NCBI GenBank assembly: GCA_014706385.1
Contig: JACGZH010000001.1
Span: 2,341,501 to 2,405,500 of the forward strand
Direction: 5' to 3'
From: Phaffia rhodozyma
Lineage: Eukaryota > Basidiomycota > Tremellomycetes > Cystofilobasidiales > Mrakiaceae
Length of the DNA: 64,000 bases
Below, piece after piece: positions 36,494 to 47,567 of the stretch. Both the position numbers and the translations under genes were made by a program. How positions within the stretch are numbered: the first letter of the stretch is position 1; each line of letters starts with the position of its first letter. The notes beneath the pieces were generated by a model. It made no database searches, had not been told where the DNA came from, and worked only from the letters and a program-made list of their open reading frames with translations.

Positions 36494-37215
36494 TTAGGTA
36501 CATAGATGATAAGCAGAAACGAATGCACCATATTCAAGTATTCTCAACACGGATATGGGTTCGGATAGTAAGCTCGCTCGATCCTCGGCTCCTCCTCCCT
36601 GACTCGGGCGACGAGCGCAACGGGTACTTGCTTCTCGATAGCATGGAGTTTCGTCATAAACGTCAGGCCAAACCGGACGTTGGGCAGCGTCAAGTCCCAC
36701 GAGTCCATCAGAGCGACTCTTGCATTCTCGTACGTTCCGTCCTTCAGTCCGTCTAGTATCGTCTGGATATGGTCGCCGTCGGAGATATCCTTTCCGAGCG
36801 TCCGCAAAGTCTTTCGGTGTGAGTCCAGCTCGTCTAGGTACTCGACTGCCTTTCCAGGCAGGCACTTTGTCTGCATATACTTTCTTTGCGCATGGGCCAG
36901 TTTCGCTTCGGTCGGCATGCCGTATGCTTCGCTCAACGTGGTCATAAGAAGGATGGGATTGTCCCGTTGATCCCTACTGATCCCCTGGATGACGCCGAGG
37001 CTCAGTCTAGACAGAATGATCGACAGCACTTTGTTCCGCGCTGCATCCCACGCTCGGTACGTGGCAAAATCGGTTGCATCAGGACAAGAGATGGCAGGCT
37101 TTCCTTCGTCTGTAGTCTGGATATAGCGGTGGAGGTTTTCTCCCATGAGAACGATCTCGATCTGGTTCTCCCACGCGGTGTACTCCTCCGAGGAGTTGAG
37201 GATGATGGGTTCCAT
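36494..37215 (-). pseudogene. Orphan copia gag fragment (family 2)
   Basis: A 240-residue open frame (MEPIILNSSEEYTAWENQIE...) with the architecture of copia Gag (DUF4219/UBN2 type): the TAWENQIEIVL start, MTTLSEAYG, and LDELDSHRKTLRTLGKD followed by a D-G-D-H-I-Q-T-I-L-D-G-L core. It ends at PYPC before any zinc knuckle or protease. It lies downstream of an LTR (37317-38193) and primer binding site in the same orientation, so it is the 5' part of an element whose pol is lost. The frame itself is not interrupted. Confidence 0.75.
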
Positions 37216-37304
37216 TGGAGTGGCAGTGGTGTTTGTTGTAGTGATTTATGATGATATCGCAAGGGCTCCTTTGGAATGTTTTATTGTGGAAACGGCTTTA
37301 AGCC

Positions 37305-37316
37305 GGGCTCATAACC
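37305..37316 (-). other. Primer binding site, internal tRNA-iMet type
   Basis: Read in element orientation it is GGTTATGAGCCC, directly after the LTR end. It is the exact complement of GGGCTCATAACC, the anticodon stem-loop of fungal initiator tRNA-Met, implying a half-tRNA primer as used by copia and Ty5. Confidence 0.7.
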
Positions 37317-38193
37317 TAATAAAATTAGGGAGCTCTTTGTGATATTCTAATGGTGGAGTCACACAGACAACAATGTACTTCCAGTTTCCGAATGCCTCAA
37401 TGGTGTTTCTCTCGTTGGGCTAGAAAGGTTTTCTCAATAGATAGACCCGATTACTAGTTCTCTCAAACTGATTCTCTCAAACAATTGTACACACACAAAG
37501 TGAGTAAGTTGATTGCGGGAACCAGAAAGAAAAAGGAAAAAGAAAATAAACTAGCTACTGTATATACGAGATCACCAAGATGGAAATGATATAGAAGCAA
37601 GATGCAAATGAACTAGAATGGAAATAAAACGAGACGGAAGTGAAATAAAGATGATATAGAAAATAGAAATGAAATAACATGTTGAACGAGAAACCGAAGA
37701 GATAGAAAGTCAACCAACGCGCAATACTCGATGATTGATGTCTAGACTGCTATATCCAATACTACCACTCAGTCGAAGACATCAAACAGAAAAAGAAAGG
37801 AATGAAAAGAAATGGAAGGAAACGAAAAAGAAATGAAAGAGATTGGAAGAAATGCGCAAGAAATGTCGAGAAATAAGTTCGAGACCGGGCGCGGGAAGTC
37901 AACGAGTGAACGAAAGATCAAACAAATCAAGCAAGAAAGAGATGAGGAAACAAACCAGGACGAAAACAAGAACAGGAAGATGAGAATTTAGTAGTAAAAA
38001 GAACAGAAGGAACAGAAAGAACCGAATGGAATCGGAAAGAGAACACCAAAAGATCCTTGTCTGGTCGAGAAAGAGCAAAGATTGAGGATGCAAAGTGGTG
38101 AGCTTTTCTGGACTGGGCTGGAAAACAAACAAAAATTGACTTGGAGAATATCTTCCCTTTTCACCCTGTTTCCTTTCTTCCCTCAGATCAACA
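37317..38193 (-). repeat. LTR of copia family 2, copy A
   Basis: Near-identical inverted counterpart of 51545-52421. In element orientation it starts near TGTTGATCTGAGG and ends ...AATTTTATTA just before the primer binding site. It serves both as the 3' LTR of the pol copy at 38293-42609 and as the 5' LTR of the orphan gag. End positions are inferred from copy comparison. Confidence 0.7.
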
Positions 38194-41100
38194 CAAGTCC
38201 CCCACCGACATCTTATCTCCCACCGTCTCCCACTATCCTCTGCTATCTCCCACTATCTCTCACTATCTCCCACTATCTCCCACTATCTCCCACTATCTCC
38301 CACTATCTCCCGCCACCTTTCCAGCTGCCTGCCTCATCATCTTCTTCTCCCGTCTCCTTTCAGCCCTCAGCCTCAGGATCTCCTCTCGGTCTCTCTCGGT
38401 GTCGGTCTCGGTCTCTCCCATCTGATGAGGTATGTCTTCTCCCACTGGAACGGCTATCTCGCCGTCGAGGCCCATCGCTGACCTGAACTTCTCGTGTTTC
38501 TCCCGTGGCAGTGCTTTTGTCCCGATGTCGGCCACCATGTCGTCCGTTCGGATCCCGACGACTCGGATGGTCCCTTCCTCGACCTTCTCTCGGATAAAGT
38601 GATAGCGTACGTGGATGTGTTTCGATCTGGAATGGGTGTCTGGATTGTTGGCTAACGCGATCGCTCCCTGATTGTCTTCGTAGATCCGAGTCGGCTCCAT
38701 CGTCGTCACGTCGAGTGTTCCTGTCGGATCGGCCATGAAAGCAAGCACTTCCCGCAACCAGCCGACTTCCTTCGCTGCCATAGTAAGTGCCACGTATTCC
38801 GCTTCGCATGTCGATAGCACTACCATCGCTTGCTTCTTTGACGCCCAGCTGACCGCTCCTCCGTTTACCATCGCCACATAGGACGAGTGACACCTTCTAT
38901 CATCCACAACTGAAGCATAGTCTGCATCGGAATACACAGCAAGTGAGTGTACGGCTGTTCCATAGGTCAGCGAAAGAGCTTTGGTGGACTTAGCATAGGT
39001 CAGTACTCTCTGCAGAGCTTTCCAGTGTCTTGGTCCTGGGTTGGACGAGAACGATGCCAGTCTGGACACGGAGTATGCGAGGTCCGGCCTGGTGACCATG
39101 GTGAGCCAAAGGAGTGAGCCGAGAAGGCTGACATACGGCTTGTCCTTCATTTCTTCCTCCTCCTCAGCGTTCTTCGGTGACATCTCCTTTGAGAGATCGA
39201 CAGACACCATGCCGGGTGTCCACACAGGGTATGTCTCCCTGTCTTCGAACTTCTTGACCATCTCTTCGATGTATGGTAGCTGATCGATGCTGACCGTGCG
39301 TTTGGTTCTGTCCCTGGTGACTCTGAGTCCCAAACAGAAGGCCATCTCGCCCATGTCCTTCATGGTGAACCGGGACTCGAGTTCCTTCTTTACATTTCCC
39401 AACAATCGGCCACCCTTTTCGGCAAACAAACCGAGATCATCGACATATACCGCCAAGTGAAGGTCTTCTCCATCCTGTCTGAGGATGTAGTGTCCGTAGT
39501 CGGATGGGTCTCGGACGAAGCCTATGGAAGCAAGAGAGGTATGGAGCTTGTTATTCCATTCTCGCGCTGCCTGTTTCAGGCCATATAGTCCTTTGTGAAG
39601 CTTACATACATAGTCTTCCTTTCCCTTTTCTTCGAAGCCAGGTGGCTGCCGCATATACACCTCTTCTTTCAGGTCCCCATAGAGGAACGCGGTCTCGACA
39701 TCCATCTGGTGGATGTCCCAGTCGTGTTCGGCTGCTTTCGCAAAAAGTAAACGAAGGGTAGCAAACTTGACGACGGGTGCGTAGGTCTCGTCAAAGTCGA
39801 CGCCAGGTCGCTGACTGAACCCTTGCGCAACAAAACGGACTTTCCTTCTAATGACCTTTCCTTCGGTGTTCTTCTTTTCTGCGAGCACAGCACGACATCC
39901 GACGGTGTTCCTGTTTGCCGGTCGAGGCACGAGAGTGTAGACCGAGTGTTTTCCGAACGACTCCATTTCTTTTCTTGCTGCCTCCTCCCACTCCTTCCGA
40001 TGCCTTCCCATCAGCGCTGCCTTCAGCGTCTTGGGAACGTCGGATGGAATCGTCAAGTATGCTCGACATAACTCTGAATCTAAAGCGGCTTCACTCTGCA
40101 AGGTGCGTTCAGGATCAGTACGCTGTGGTCTACCAGAATGAGATAAAATAGAAGTTGACAAATCGTTATTTTCATCATCATTTCCACCATCATTTCCACC
40201 ATTATTTCCATTATTTCCATCATTTACTCCATCAGATCCGATCGCAAGTTTTCCGTGTTCCGGGCGGAAACTCGAGTATTTTTGTACCGGAACAGATCGT
40301 CTGGTGCTTCTTCGGAGTGCGGGCGTTTCTGCTGCTCGGGCGAGTTGTTTTCGGTATGTACCAGGACCGTGCGTTGGGACTGGGATCAGACTTTGTTCTC
40401 GAGGCGAAGGTGCTGCTATTCTGACGGAGATATCTTCTGCTGTGGTTTCTACAGGCTTTTGTGATGCGTTTTCTGCAGTCGTTCCTGGCGCCTTTTCGGA
40501 TACGGCGATTGATGCATTTTCTGACACCAAACCCTGAGTGATTGCCAAAGTAGTCTCTGGAGAAACACATGAAGAAACAGCTGAAGAAATAGCTGAAGAG
40601 ACAGCTGAAGTAAGATCTGAAACACCTTCTAAAGCGGTTCCTGAAAAACCTTCTGCTCTGACTCCTGACAAGGTATCTGCAGCAGTATCTGGATTGATAT
40701 CTACAGAATCACCTAGGGTGATGCCTGAAATAGTCTCTGGAGAAACATCTAGTACACTTTCTTCAGCTGATTCTAAAGTAGTCTGTAACCCAGGCAGTGA
40801 AGTAGTTTCTGGAGTAGTTTCTGAAACGCATCCAAAGACATTTACTTTCCCGGTTTCCGCTGCATCTTCGAGTAAGTCTTCGACTTCATCACTTTCCGCC
40901 ACACTTCGCGCCACACTTTCTGATGCATTCTCTGATGCACTCTCCGATGCACCTTCTGATGCGTCGGAAACAGATCCTACTGCCGGGACTACCTGAACTG
41001 GAACGAGATCATCAGTAAGCTCTCTTACAATCTTTCTCGGTTCATAGATGATGGTACCCTCCGAGTCTGACTCTTCTACTGCTGCAGACTCTCTATCCGT

Positions 41101-41783
41101 CGAGCTCTGTCTTTCTTCGACTTCTTCCTCCTCCTCCTCTTCTGGTTCCTCCTCCTCTTCTTCTTCTTCTTCTTCTGTTGCATCCTCTTCATCCTCCTCC
41201 TCTTCGTCCGAATTCTCATACTCCGACTCAGTCTCATCAGTTTCACTGTTCTGACTGCCTGCCTCACGACTTTCCGTTTTGACCGGATGCAAAACAGAGG
41301 AATACCTATTGGAAGAATAGGACAAAGGATAGGTCGGCTGATGCTGGGTGGATGCAACTGGAGTCAGCTCTCTCACAGCCGAGACTGCTGTCCACGGCTG
41401 ATCGAACGCAGTCTCGCTGTCTTCCATCATGTTAGTCGATCCTTTTTCTTTTCTTTGGAAGTCGTCTTCCCAGAACTTGACACTCGCTGACGAGATCACT
41501 TTCGCTTTTGCCTCGTCCCATACTTTCCATCCTTTCACTCCGTTTTCTTCGCCGTAGCCGACAAAGACTGCCTTCTTACCCTTTGGCGACAGTGCATGCT
41601 TTCTGTCTGCGTTCGGTATGTGATAGAAAGCAGTACAGCCGAACGCACGAAGCCGACTGACGTCTACTTTCTTGCCTGTCCAGCGCTCTTCAGGTATACC
41701 TTGTACTTTCTGCACCCAGGACTTGTTTCTGGTGAACACAAACGCCTTGGCGGCCAGTCCCCAGAACTCCTTGGGCAGTCCGG
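37325..41783. repeat. Left arm of 4.46-kb inverted repeat
   Basis: Pairs with 47955-52413: paired positions add up to 89738 throughout, for example 38293 with 51445. I saw a single-base difference inside the pol frames (an Ala/Thr codon near 40087/49651) and a few in the outermost LTR end. Confidence 0.9.
38216..38310. repeat. Decamer tandem repeat (ACTATCTCCC), copy A
   Basis: Roughly nine units of a 10-bp repeat between the pol stop and the LTR. On the element strand it is all purine except one T per unit (GGGAGATAGT). The same array lies inverted at 51428-51522. Confidence 0.85.
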
Positions 41784-42609
41784 CATCAGCAAGCATGGTG
41801 CGCGTTCCATCCTTGATGGTGCGCACAGCTCTTTCTGCCTCGCCGTTCTGCTCGGGAGTGTGTGGGTTGGTCGTCTGCCGTTCGATGTTCATCAGAGACA
41901 GGTACTCGGAGAACGAGTTGCTCACGCACTCGCCTCCTCCGTCGCTTCTCATCGCCTTGATGGCGATGTCTTTTCGTCTGGACTCGTCAACAAAACGTTT
42001 CCAACAGGTCAGCGCATCCGACTTGAGCTTGAGCAAGAAAAGCCGGAAATACTTGGTGGCCGAGTCGACGATGACAAGACCGTAGGCATATCCGTCCATT
42101 GTCTTTGGAAGGGGTCCAAACAGATCGACCGAGACCACCTCGCCTGAGGTTGTGTAAACCGTTCCTGTCGGCTTGAACGACGAGCGCTTGGCCTTTTCGA
42201 TGTTGTACGCCTCGCATCGGAAGTCCTTGCTGCCGGTCTGGATAGTGAGTCCGTCGACCGCCCTTTCTGTCTTTCTGATTGCGCCGATGTTGATGTGTCC
42301 CATCCGTCTGTGGGCCATCATCAGCTCGAGGGAGGATGTTTTCTGGGCTGCTGATGTTTTGTTTGCTGATGTTTTATTTGAGTTTGTTAATAAGATTAAG
42401 AGTTCTGTCGAGAGTAAATACAGAACGAATGACTCAGTATACCAGACTGTAGTTCTGGTGACGACTGAGGTGCAAGAAGGAGATGGGAAGAAGGAAGGAG
42501 TCATATACAGCAAGCTGGCTGGTGGAGCCGAGTCAATGCGAAGGAAAGCCGAAAAAGCACAGGATATGAGATAACGATATGGGACGATAGAGCACAGCTG
42601 TGCGGTCAT
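38293..42609 (-). CDS. Pol polyprotein of copia family 2, 5'-truncated
   Basis: An uninterrupted frame of 1438 codons. Its first 70 or so codons (MTAQLCSIV...) are hydrophobic and unlike copia, probably host or junction sequence. It continues with GAG-pre-integrase (MAHRRMGHINIGAI), integrase core (DLFGPLPKTMDG, MRSDGGGECVS, HTPEQNGEAERAVRT), a long acidic Ser/Glu-rich linker, RT (VRFVAQGFSQRPGVDFDETY, DVETAFLYGDLKEEVYM, an intact YVDD box) and RNase H (YSDADYASVVDDRR, STCEAEYVALTMAAKE, HIHVRYHFIREKVEEG). Gag and protease are missing upstream. The integrase zinc motif reads C-E-A-Y where C-x-x-C is expected, so integrase is probably defective. The frame is otherwise well kept, so the insertion is young. 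Confidence 0.9.
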   Translation of the reverse strand: MTAQLCSIVPYRYLISCAFSAFLRIDSAPPASLLYMTPSFFPSPSCTSVVTRTTVWYTESFVLYLLSTELLILLTNSNKTSANKTSAAQKTSSLELMMAHRRMGHINIGAIRKTERAVDGLTIQTGSKDFRCEAYNIEKAKRSSFKPTGTVYTTSGEVVSVDLFGPLPKTMDGYAYGLVIVDSATKYFRLFLLKLKSDALTCWKRFVDESRRKDIAIKAMRSDGGGECVSNSFSEYLSLMNIERQTTNPHTPEQNGEAERAVRTIKDGTRTMLADAGLPKEFWGLAAKAFVFTRNKSWVQKVQGIPEERWTGKKVDVSRLRAFGCTAFYHIPNADRKHALSPKGKKAVFVGYGEENGVKGWKVWDEAKAKVISSASVKFWEDDFQRKEKGSTNMMEDSETAFDQPWTAVSAVRELTPVASTQHQPTYPLSYSSNRYSSVLHPVKTESREAGSQNSETDETESEYENSDEEEEDEEDATEEEEEEEEEEPEEEEEEEVEERQSSTDRESAAVEESDSEGTIIYEPRKIVRELTDDLVPVQVVPAVGSVSDASEGASESASENASESVARSVAESDEVEDLLEDAAETGKVNVFGCVSETTPETTSLPGLQTTLESAEESVLDVSPETISGITLGDSVDINPDTAADTLSGVRAEGFSGTALEGVSDLTSAVSSAISSAVSSCVSPETTLAITQGLVSENASIAVSEKAPGTTAENASQKPVETTAEDISVRIAAPSPREQSLIPVPTHGPGTYRKQLARAAETPALRRSTRRSVPVQKYSSFRPEHGKLAIGSDGVNDGNNGNNGGNDGGNDDENNDLSTSILSHSGRPQRTDPERTLQSEAALDSELCRAYLTIPSDVPKTLKAALMGRHRKEWEEAARKEMESFGKHSVYTLVPRPANRNTVGCRAVLAEKKNTEGKVIRRKVRFVAQGFSQRPGVDFDETYAPVVKFATLRLLFAKAAEHDWDIHQMDVETAFLYGDLKEEVYMRQPPGFEEKGKEDYVCKLHKGLYGLKQAAREWNNKLHTSLASIGFVRDPSDYGHYILRQDGEDLHLAVYVDDLGLFAEKGGRLLGNVKKELESRFTMKDMGEMAFCLGLRVTRDRTKRTVSIDQLPYIEEMVKKFEDRETYPVWTPGMVSVDLSKEMSPKNAEEEEEMKDKPYVSLLGSLLWLTMVTRPDLAYSVSRLASFSSNPGPRHWKALQRVLTYAKSTKALSLTYGTAVHSLAVYSDADYASVVDDRRCHSSYVAMVNGGAVSWASKKQAMVVLSTCEAEYVALTMAAKEVGWLREVLAFMADPTGTLDVTTMEPTRIYEDNQGAIALANNPDTHSRSKHIHVRYHFIREKVEEGTIRVVGIRTDDMVADIGTKALPREKHEKFRSAMGLDGEIAVPVGEDIPHQMGETETDTERDREEILRLRAERRREKKMMRQAAGKVAGDSGR

Positions 42610-42956
42610 GATGGTGCAGGTCTGAGTGCACTCCGGGAAGGATGGGCGGAGTTATTCCGGCCGAAAGCGATCATGTGAACGGCGACATTCGGTGAGAAAC
42701 GGACCATCGGCAAGCTGTGCAAAACACATGGACTTGACGATGAACAGGAAAGAAAGAAATGTGGTCGGCAAAGTATGGTCACGTGACGGACTAGGCAGTG
42801 AGTTGGGCAGGGAGCCGGGCAGTGTGGCCAGGCCCGCCACATGAGACGTGACCTGGATGCGGTGTCGTTACACAAGGCTGTGTAATTCCAACACTTTTCT
42901 CCATCTCTCATTCTTTTTCCCTCAGTCTTCACCAGATACGCAATCTGTGATACTGA
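42610..42956. other. Junction segment between copia and gypsy pieces
   Basis: About 350 bp that match neither element by eye. It contains GTCACGTGAC (42778-42787), a palindromic E-box-like site, and a CT-rich run (42895-42925). It could be unrecognised LTR or host DNA trapped between truncated elements. Confidence 0.4.
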
Positions 42957-45900
42957 GTGTTGTGTTTTGGTATCATTTCATACAGATTGCTGTGGAGATT
43001 CTTAAGAGCTGGCTCAGTAGAAAGTCCTATGCTGAGCCAGTCTTCTGTCAGCGTAACTAAGTCATCTATATGCCCTTTTCCTGACATCAAGGCACATTCC
43101 AATACTTCTATCCGACCTCTTTCTTTCTCTTCGCATGTCGTGGTCCCGGAACGTCCTCCTGCTGATTCGCGTGAACTCCAAGTTGATCTCAACAGTCATT
43201 CTTCTCAAATCCATACCGTCCATCATCCGGGCCCTGCTGTGTCGTGTGCTACTAATCATGGTTGTTCCGAGGTTTTGCCAGCAGCCCTTGCAACTGCTGA
43301 ACATTCCTATCTCGCTTCTTCTCGTCCTAACTCTGTTGATGTCGATTTCTCCCAGGGTGACATATCTCACATAGATTCATCCCTTGACGATCCTTCCCAT
43401 GCTGATTTTTCCTACGCTGAGTCTTCCCATGCTGATTCTCCACATATTGATCCACCTCGCTTCTTTATTTCCGACTGCTCCGTGAGAAGCGCTGAAAGTC
43501 GAGTCATTCTCTCGGCCACCTTGCTCATCGGCAAGACACCAATTTCTGTACGGGTGTTGCTGGATTCTGGCTCACAGCTCAACTTAATCGACACCAAGCT
43601 TATAAACAAGTTCGCTGACGAGTTTGCTTGCAAAGTCCGTTCCATTCCTGTTCCTCGTCAGGCGGTCACAGTTGACGGGACGCCGTTGACGACCGGTCCG
43701 ATTGACTCCATCGTGACTGGCGAGCTTGGGCTCGGGAAGTACACTGAGTCGGTGTCCTTACATCTGGCTGCGATCTCTTCGGTCGAAGTGATCTTGGGTG
43801 TTCCATGGCATCGAAAAAACAATCCTGATATTGATTATAACAAAAACATCATCATCCCTCGTCATCAATCTCCCAACCACCCTGTTTCCATTCCGATTCC
43901 CGTTTCTGATCCAAAAACGCCAACTGACTGTCAGACTAAGTGTGTTTCAAAACTAACATCTGGACCGGCCTCAAACACAAACGCTGCTCTTAATTATATT
44001 TTATCTTCATCTTCCATTCCTGTCACCTCGGTCACGTCCTCGACAGTTCCATCAAAATATATGCAGCTTGCAGACGTCTCCTCCAAAGAGGAAGCTGACA
44101 AACTACCGCCTCACAGACCGTATGATCATTCGATCGAGCTAGAACCTAACACACGTCCCACTTTTGGGGCCTTGTACACTCTGTCCGAGACTGAACTGAT
44201 TGCACTCCGGGAATGGCTGGACGCAAACCTTGCAAAAGGCTTTATCCGGTCCTCGAAGTCGCCTGCCGGATCACCGATCTTGTTTGTGAAAAAGAAAGAC
44301 GGCAGTCTGCGTCTCTGTGTGGATTATAGAAAGCTGAATAGTATCACCATCAAGAACCGTGCGGCTTTGCCGTTGATCGGTGAATCAATCGATCGTCTCC
44401 GTCAAGCTCGTATCTTCACCAAACTCGACTTGCGAGGCGCATACAATCTGGTAAGAATCAAGGAGGGAGACGAGTGGAAGACGGCGTTTCGCACTCGCTA
44501 TGGACACTTTGAGTCGCTCGTCATGCCCTTTGGTCTTACCAATGCGCCTGCAACGTTTCAGGAGTTTATGAACGACATCTTCCGGGATCTACTAGACGAC
44601 TTTGTCATCATATATCTGGACGATATCCTGATCTTTTCTGCTGACCCTTCTCAGCATGAAGAACATGTCAAAGAAGTGCTGTCTCGCCTGCGGGATCATA
44701 AACTGTACGCCAAGCTCGAAAAGTGCGAGTTTGATACAGATCACTGTGAGTTTCTCGGCTTTGTGGTGTCTGACCACGGCGTCACGATGGACAAGGGTAA
44801 AGTACAAACCGTGCTTGACTGGCCGGAGCCGACCTCGATCAAACAACTACAAGCCTTCCTGGGCTTCGCCAACTTTTACAGGCGGTTCATTCCTTGCTAC
44901 TCTCGTACTTGTGTCGCACTGACTCGACTGCGGAAGAAGGATGTGCGGTTTTCATTCGACCAAAGTGCAAGAAAGGCGTTCGAGACACTCAAGAACTCGT
45001 TTGCCTCGGCCTCTGTGCTAGCACACTTTGACCCAGAGAAGCCGATCTCACTCGAAACTGATGCTTCAGGCTTTGCTATCGCAGGTGTTCTTTCGCAGCC
45101 AGACACTGATGGAAGGTCTAGGCCGATTGCGTTCCACTCGAGGAAGATGAACCCAGCTGAGTGTAACTATGAGATCTATGACAAGGAGCTGTTGGCGATC
45201 GTCGATAGCTTCAAGGTCTGGCGACACGATCTTGAGGGATCACAGCATCCTATCCAGATCTATTCTGACCACAAAAACCTGCAGTACTTCCACTCGACCA
45301 AAATGCTCAACAGACGACAAGTACGATGGTCGATGGTGCTGAACTCGTACAAGTATGTCTTTAACTTTCGTCCTGGGAAGAAAAACACCAAAGTAAGTGC
45401 TTTCACTCGACGGCACGACTATACAGAGGGGGGTAACGCTCGAGCATCTGACGAGGCTCCCCAGTTGCTGCTACGACCAGTCGAGGTATCACCTTTCGAG
45501 ACGGACGGGGCCATGGAAGACTCAGCAGACAATAACCCAGAAAATGCCTTGGAAAATATTACGGATAGCGCAACGTCGGATATTGCGACTCGCGTGAAAG
45601 CAGGTTATCAGACTGACAACTATCTGACCGAACTCCTCCCTTTTCTCAAGAACCCCTCTCGTCAAGCTCCCGTCCAGTTGACAAAACAACTCAAGAAACT
45701 CACTCTTGAGCCTGACGGACTAATTTTATATCAAGGCTTGGTCTATGTTCCAGATGACCAAGACTTATAGACTGACATTCTTAAACAGTGTCATGACCAC
45801 CCCTCAGCGGGTCACTACGGTCGGTACAAGACGCTCGAACTGTTGTCCCGCAACTTTTACTGGCCGAACATATCCAGGTTTGTCAGAGACTACATTCGTT

Positions 45901-47120
45901 CTTATGATATCTGTCAACGATCGAAACCTCGCCGGCATCGGCCGTATGGTCTTCTGCAGTCACTGCCTGTTCCAGACCGACCTTGGTCTTTGATCTCACT
46001 TGACCACATCGTCGACTTGCCGCTGTATAACGGCTTCGATGTCATCCTTGTTGTCGTGTGCAGACTGACCAAGATGGCACACCTTATTCCTTGTATGACA
46101 ACTGATACGGCAGTAGACCTTGCCGTGCTGTTTGAGAAAAACATCCACAGACTTCATGGCCTAACGAAAGACATTGTTTCCGACCGAGGCACGTTGTTTA
46201 CTTCCGCGTTCTGGCGTGCGGCGTGCTCACAGCTTGATATCAAACAGAACCTTTCCACCTCGTTCCATCCACAGACGGATGGACAGACAGAACGGATCAA
46301 CTCGGTCGTCGAACAGTACTTACGAGCGTACACTGACTATTTACAGATCGACTGGTCACAACGATTATCGTTGGCCGAGTTCTCTTATAACAACACGATC
46401 TCCACCACAACTAACATGACCCCAATCTATGCTAACTATGGCTACCATCCCCGTTTCTCAGCCACCATCCGGGAGGGACCAAAACCAGCCGCCCAGGACC
46501 ATGTGAAGCATGTGCAAAAGACGCTAGCGTTCTGTCGTTCGGGCATGTCGATCGCACAAGATCTCCAGGAAAAGTATGCGAACGAACATAGAACACCAGC
46601 ACCTCCATTCAAGCCAGGCGAGCTAGTGCTTCTCAAGCGGGTGAATGTAAAACCTGACCGTCCGAGTGACAAACTCGATTTCAAGCTACTTGGTCCTTTC
46701 AAGATCATTCGAGCCGTCGGCAATTCCGCATTTCGACTGGCTCTCCCATCGACCATGCATATCCATCCGACGTTCCATGTATCCCTTCTCGAACGGTACT
46801 ATCCCAATACACTGCCAGCAAGACAGATAGCCCCACCTCCAGACCCGATCGTCGCTGATGATGGTGATAAGCTATGGCATGTCGAGAAAATACTGAAATC
46901 TCGCCTCTTCCGAAGACGGCTACAGTTTCTTATCCGATGGGAAGGATACGATGCGAGCGAAGATCAGTGGATCTCTCACGATGAACTGATGGATGATGAC
47001 CCTACCGTCTTGGATTTCTATGCTAAGTATCCCACTTCTGCCATCAATGCTGCTAAACGCGCTGCCGTCCAACAACACGCTTTCGGATTGCAGAATCAGA
47101 TGCGTCGTTCGTCGTCGTGA
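42957..47120 (+). pseudogene. Pol of Ty3/gypsy chromodomain element
   Basis: Frame 42957-45770 holds protease (VLLDSGSQLNLIDTKL), RT (LRLCVDYRKLNSITIKNRA, FTKLDLRGAYNLVRI, YLDDILIFS) and RNase H (ETDASGFAIAGVLSQ, YEIYDKELLAIVDSF). After an in-frame TAG (45768) the same frame continues with the integrase zinc region, the core (ISLDHIVDLPLYNGFDVILV, VSDRGTLFTSAFWRAACSQL, HPQTDGQTERINSVVEQYLR) and a chromodomain (WHVEKILKSRLFRRRLQFLI, RWEGYDASEDQWISHDEL) to 47120. Gag and the 5' LTR are absent. The zinc motif reads SYDICQRSK where SCDIC is usual, a lost Cys. Upstream of the protease the frame codes for a low-complexity region with repeated HADxS phrases. Confidence 0.9.
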
Positions 47121-47148
47121 TCTCTGTGCTCTCCGTTCTCTCCGCCTA

Positions 47149-47160
47149 GAAAGGGGGATA
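47149..47160 (+). other. Gypsy polypurine tract
   Basis: GAAAGGGGGATA lies directly before the TG of the 3' LTR, the usual start site of plus-strand synthesis. Confidence 0.75.
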
Positions 47161-47161
47161 C

Positions 47162-47519
47162 TGTCAGGGATCAGACCGAGTAGTATATGCTTGTATGTAT
47201 CTGCATACCATCTCAACAATACGTATTTGCTACCTTCTATATTTTCCACACTTCGATACCTGCATGCATCCCTTCCGTCTTGCATCCCTTCTGGCTTGCA
47301 TACATGCCGAGCGACAAAGAGATACAAGTACTTCGTCGCTTTCCCTTTCCCCATAGTTCTTTCCCTCTTTTCTCTTTTCTCTCAAGTTTGGATTTTGTCA
47401 TCTTCGTTCGAAGTATCTTCGTCCTGTCTATCATTACACCTATGCCTATGACTTTGGCATCTTCCTAAATCCTCGAGAGCCTGAGCTTTCCACATACATC
47501 CTCATCTGAAAACTCTACA
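47162..47519 (+). repeat. 3' LTR of the gypsy element
   Basis: Starts TGTCAGGGATCAG after the polypurine tract and can be ended at CTCTACA (47519), giving TG...CA ends and about 358 bp. No second copy exists in the window, so the right end is inferred. Confidence 0.65.
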
Positions 47520-47567
47520 ACCAACCAAGTCGCAACAATCGGTTGCCGGGCCCTTCCGCCCTCACAC

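Noticed and set aside
38216..38310. CRISPR-like array
   Set aside because: The unit is 10 bp with no spacers, in a eukaryotic retroelement; it is a simple tandem repeat.
41048..41254. Poly-Ser ORF (and its twin at 48484-48690)
   Set aside because: Antisense of the Glu-rich linker of copia pol; composition is explained by the GAA/GAG codons of the opposite strand.
42778..42787. GTCACGTGAC as a functional E-box or centromere CDEI-like site
   Set aside because: A single palindrome of this length in 64 kb is expected by chance often enough; no further CDE-like context was seen.
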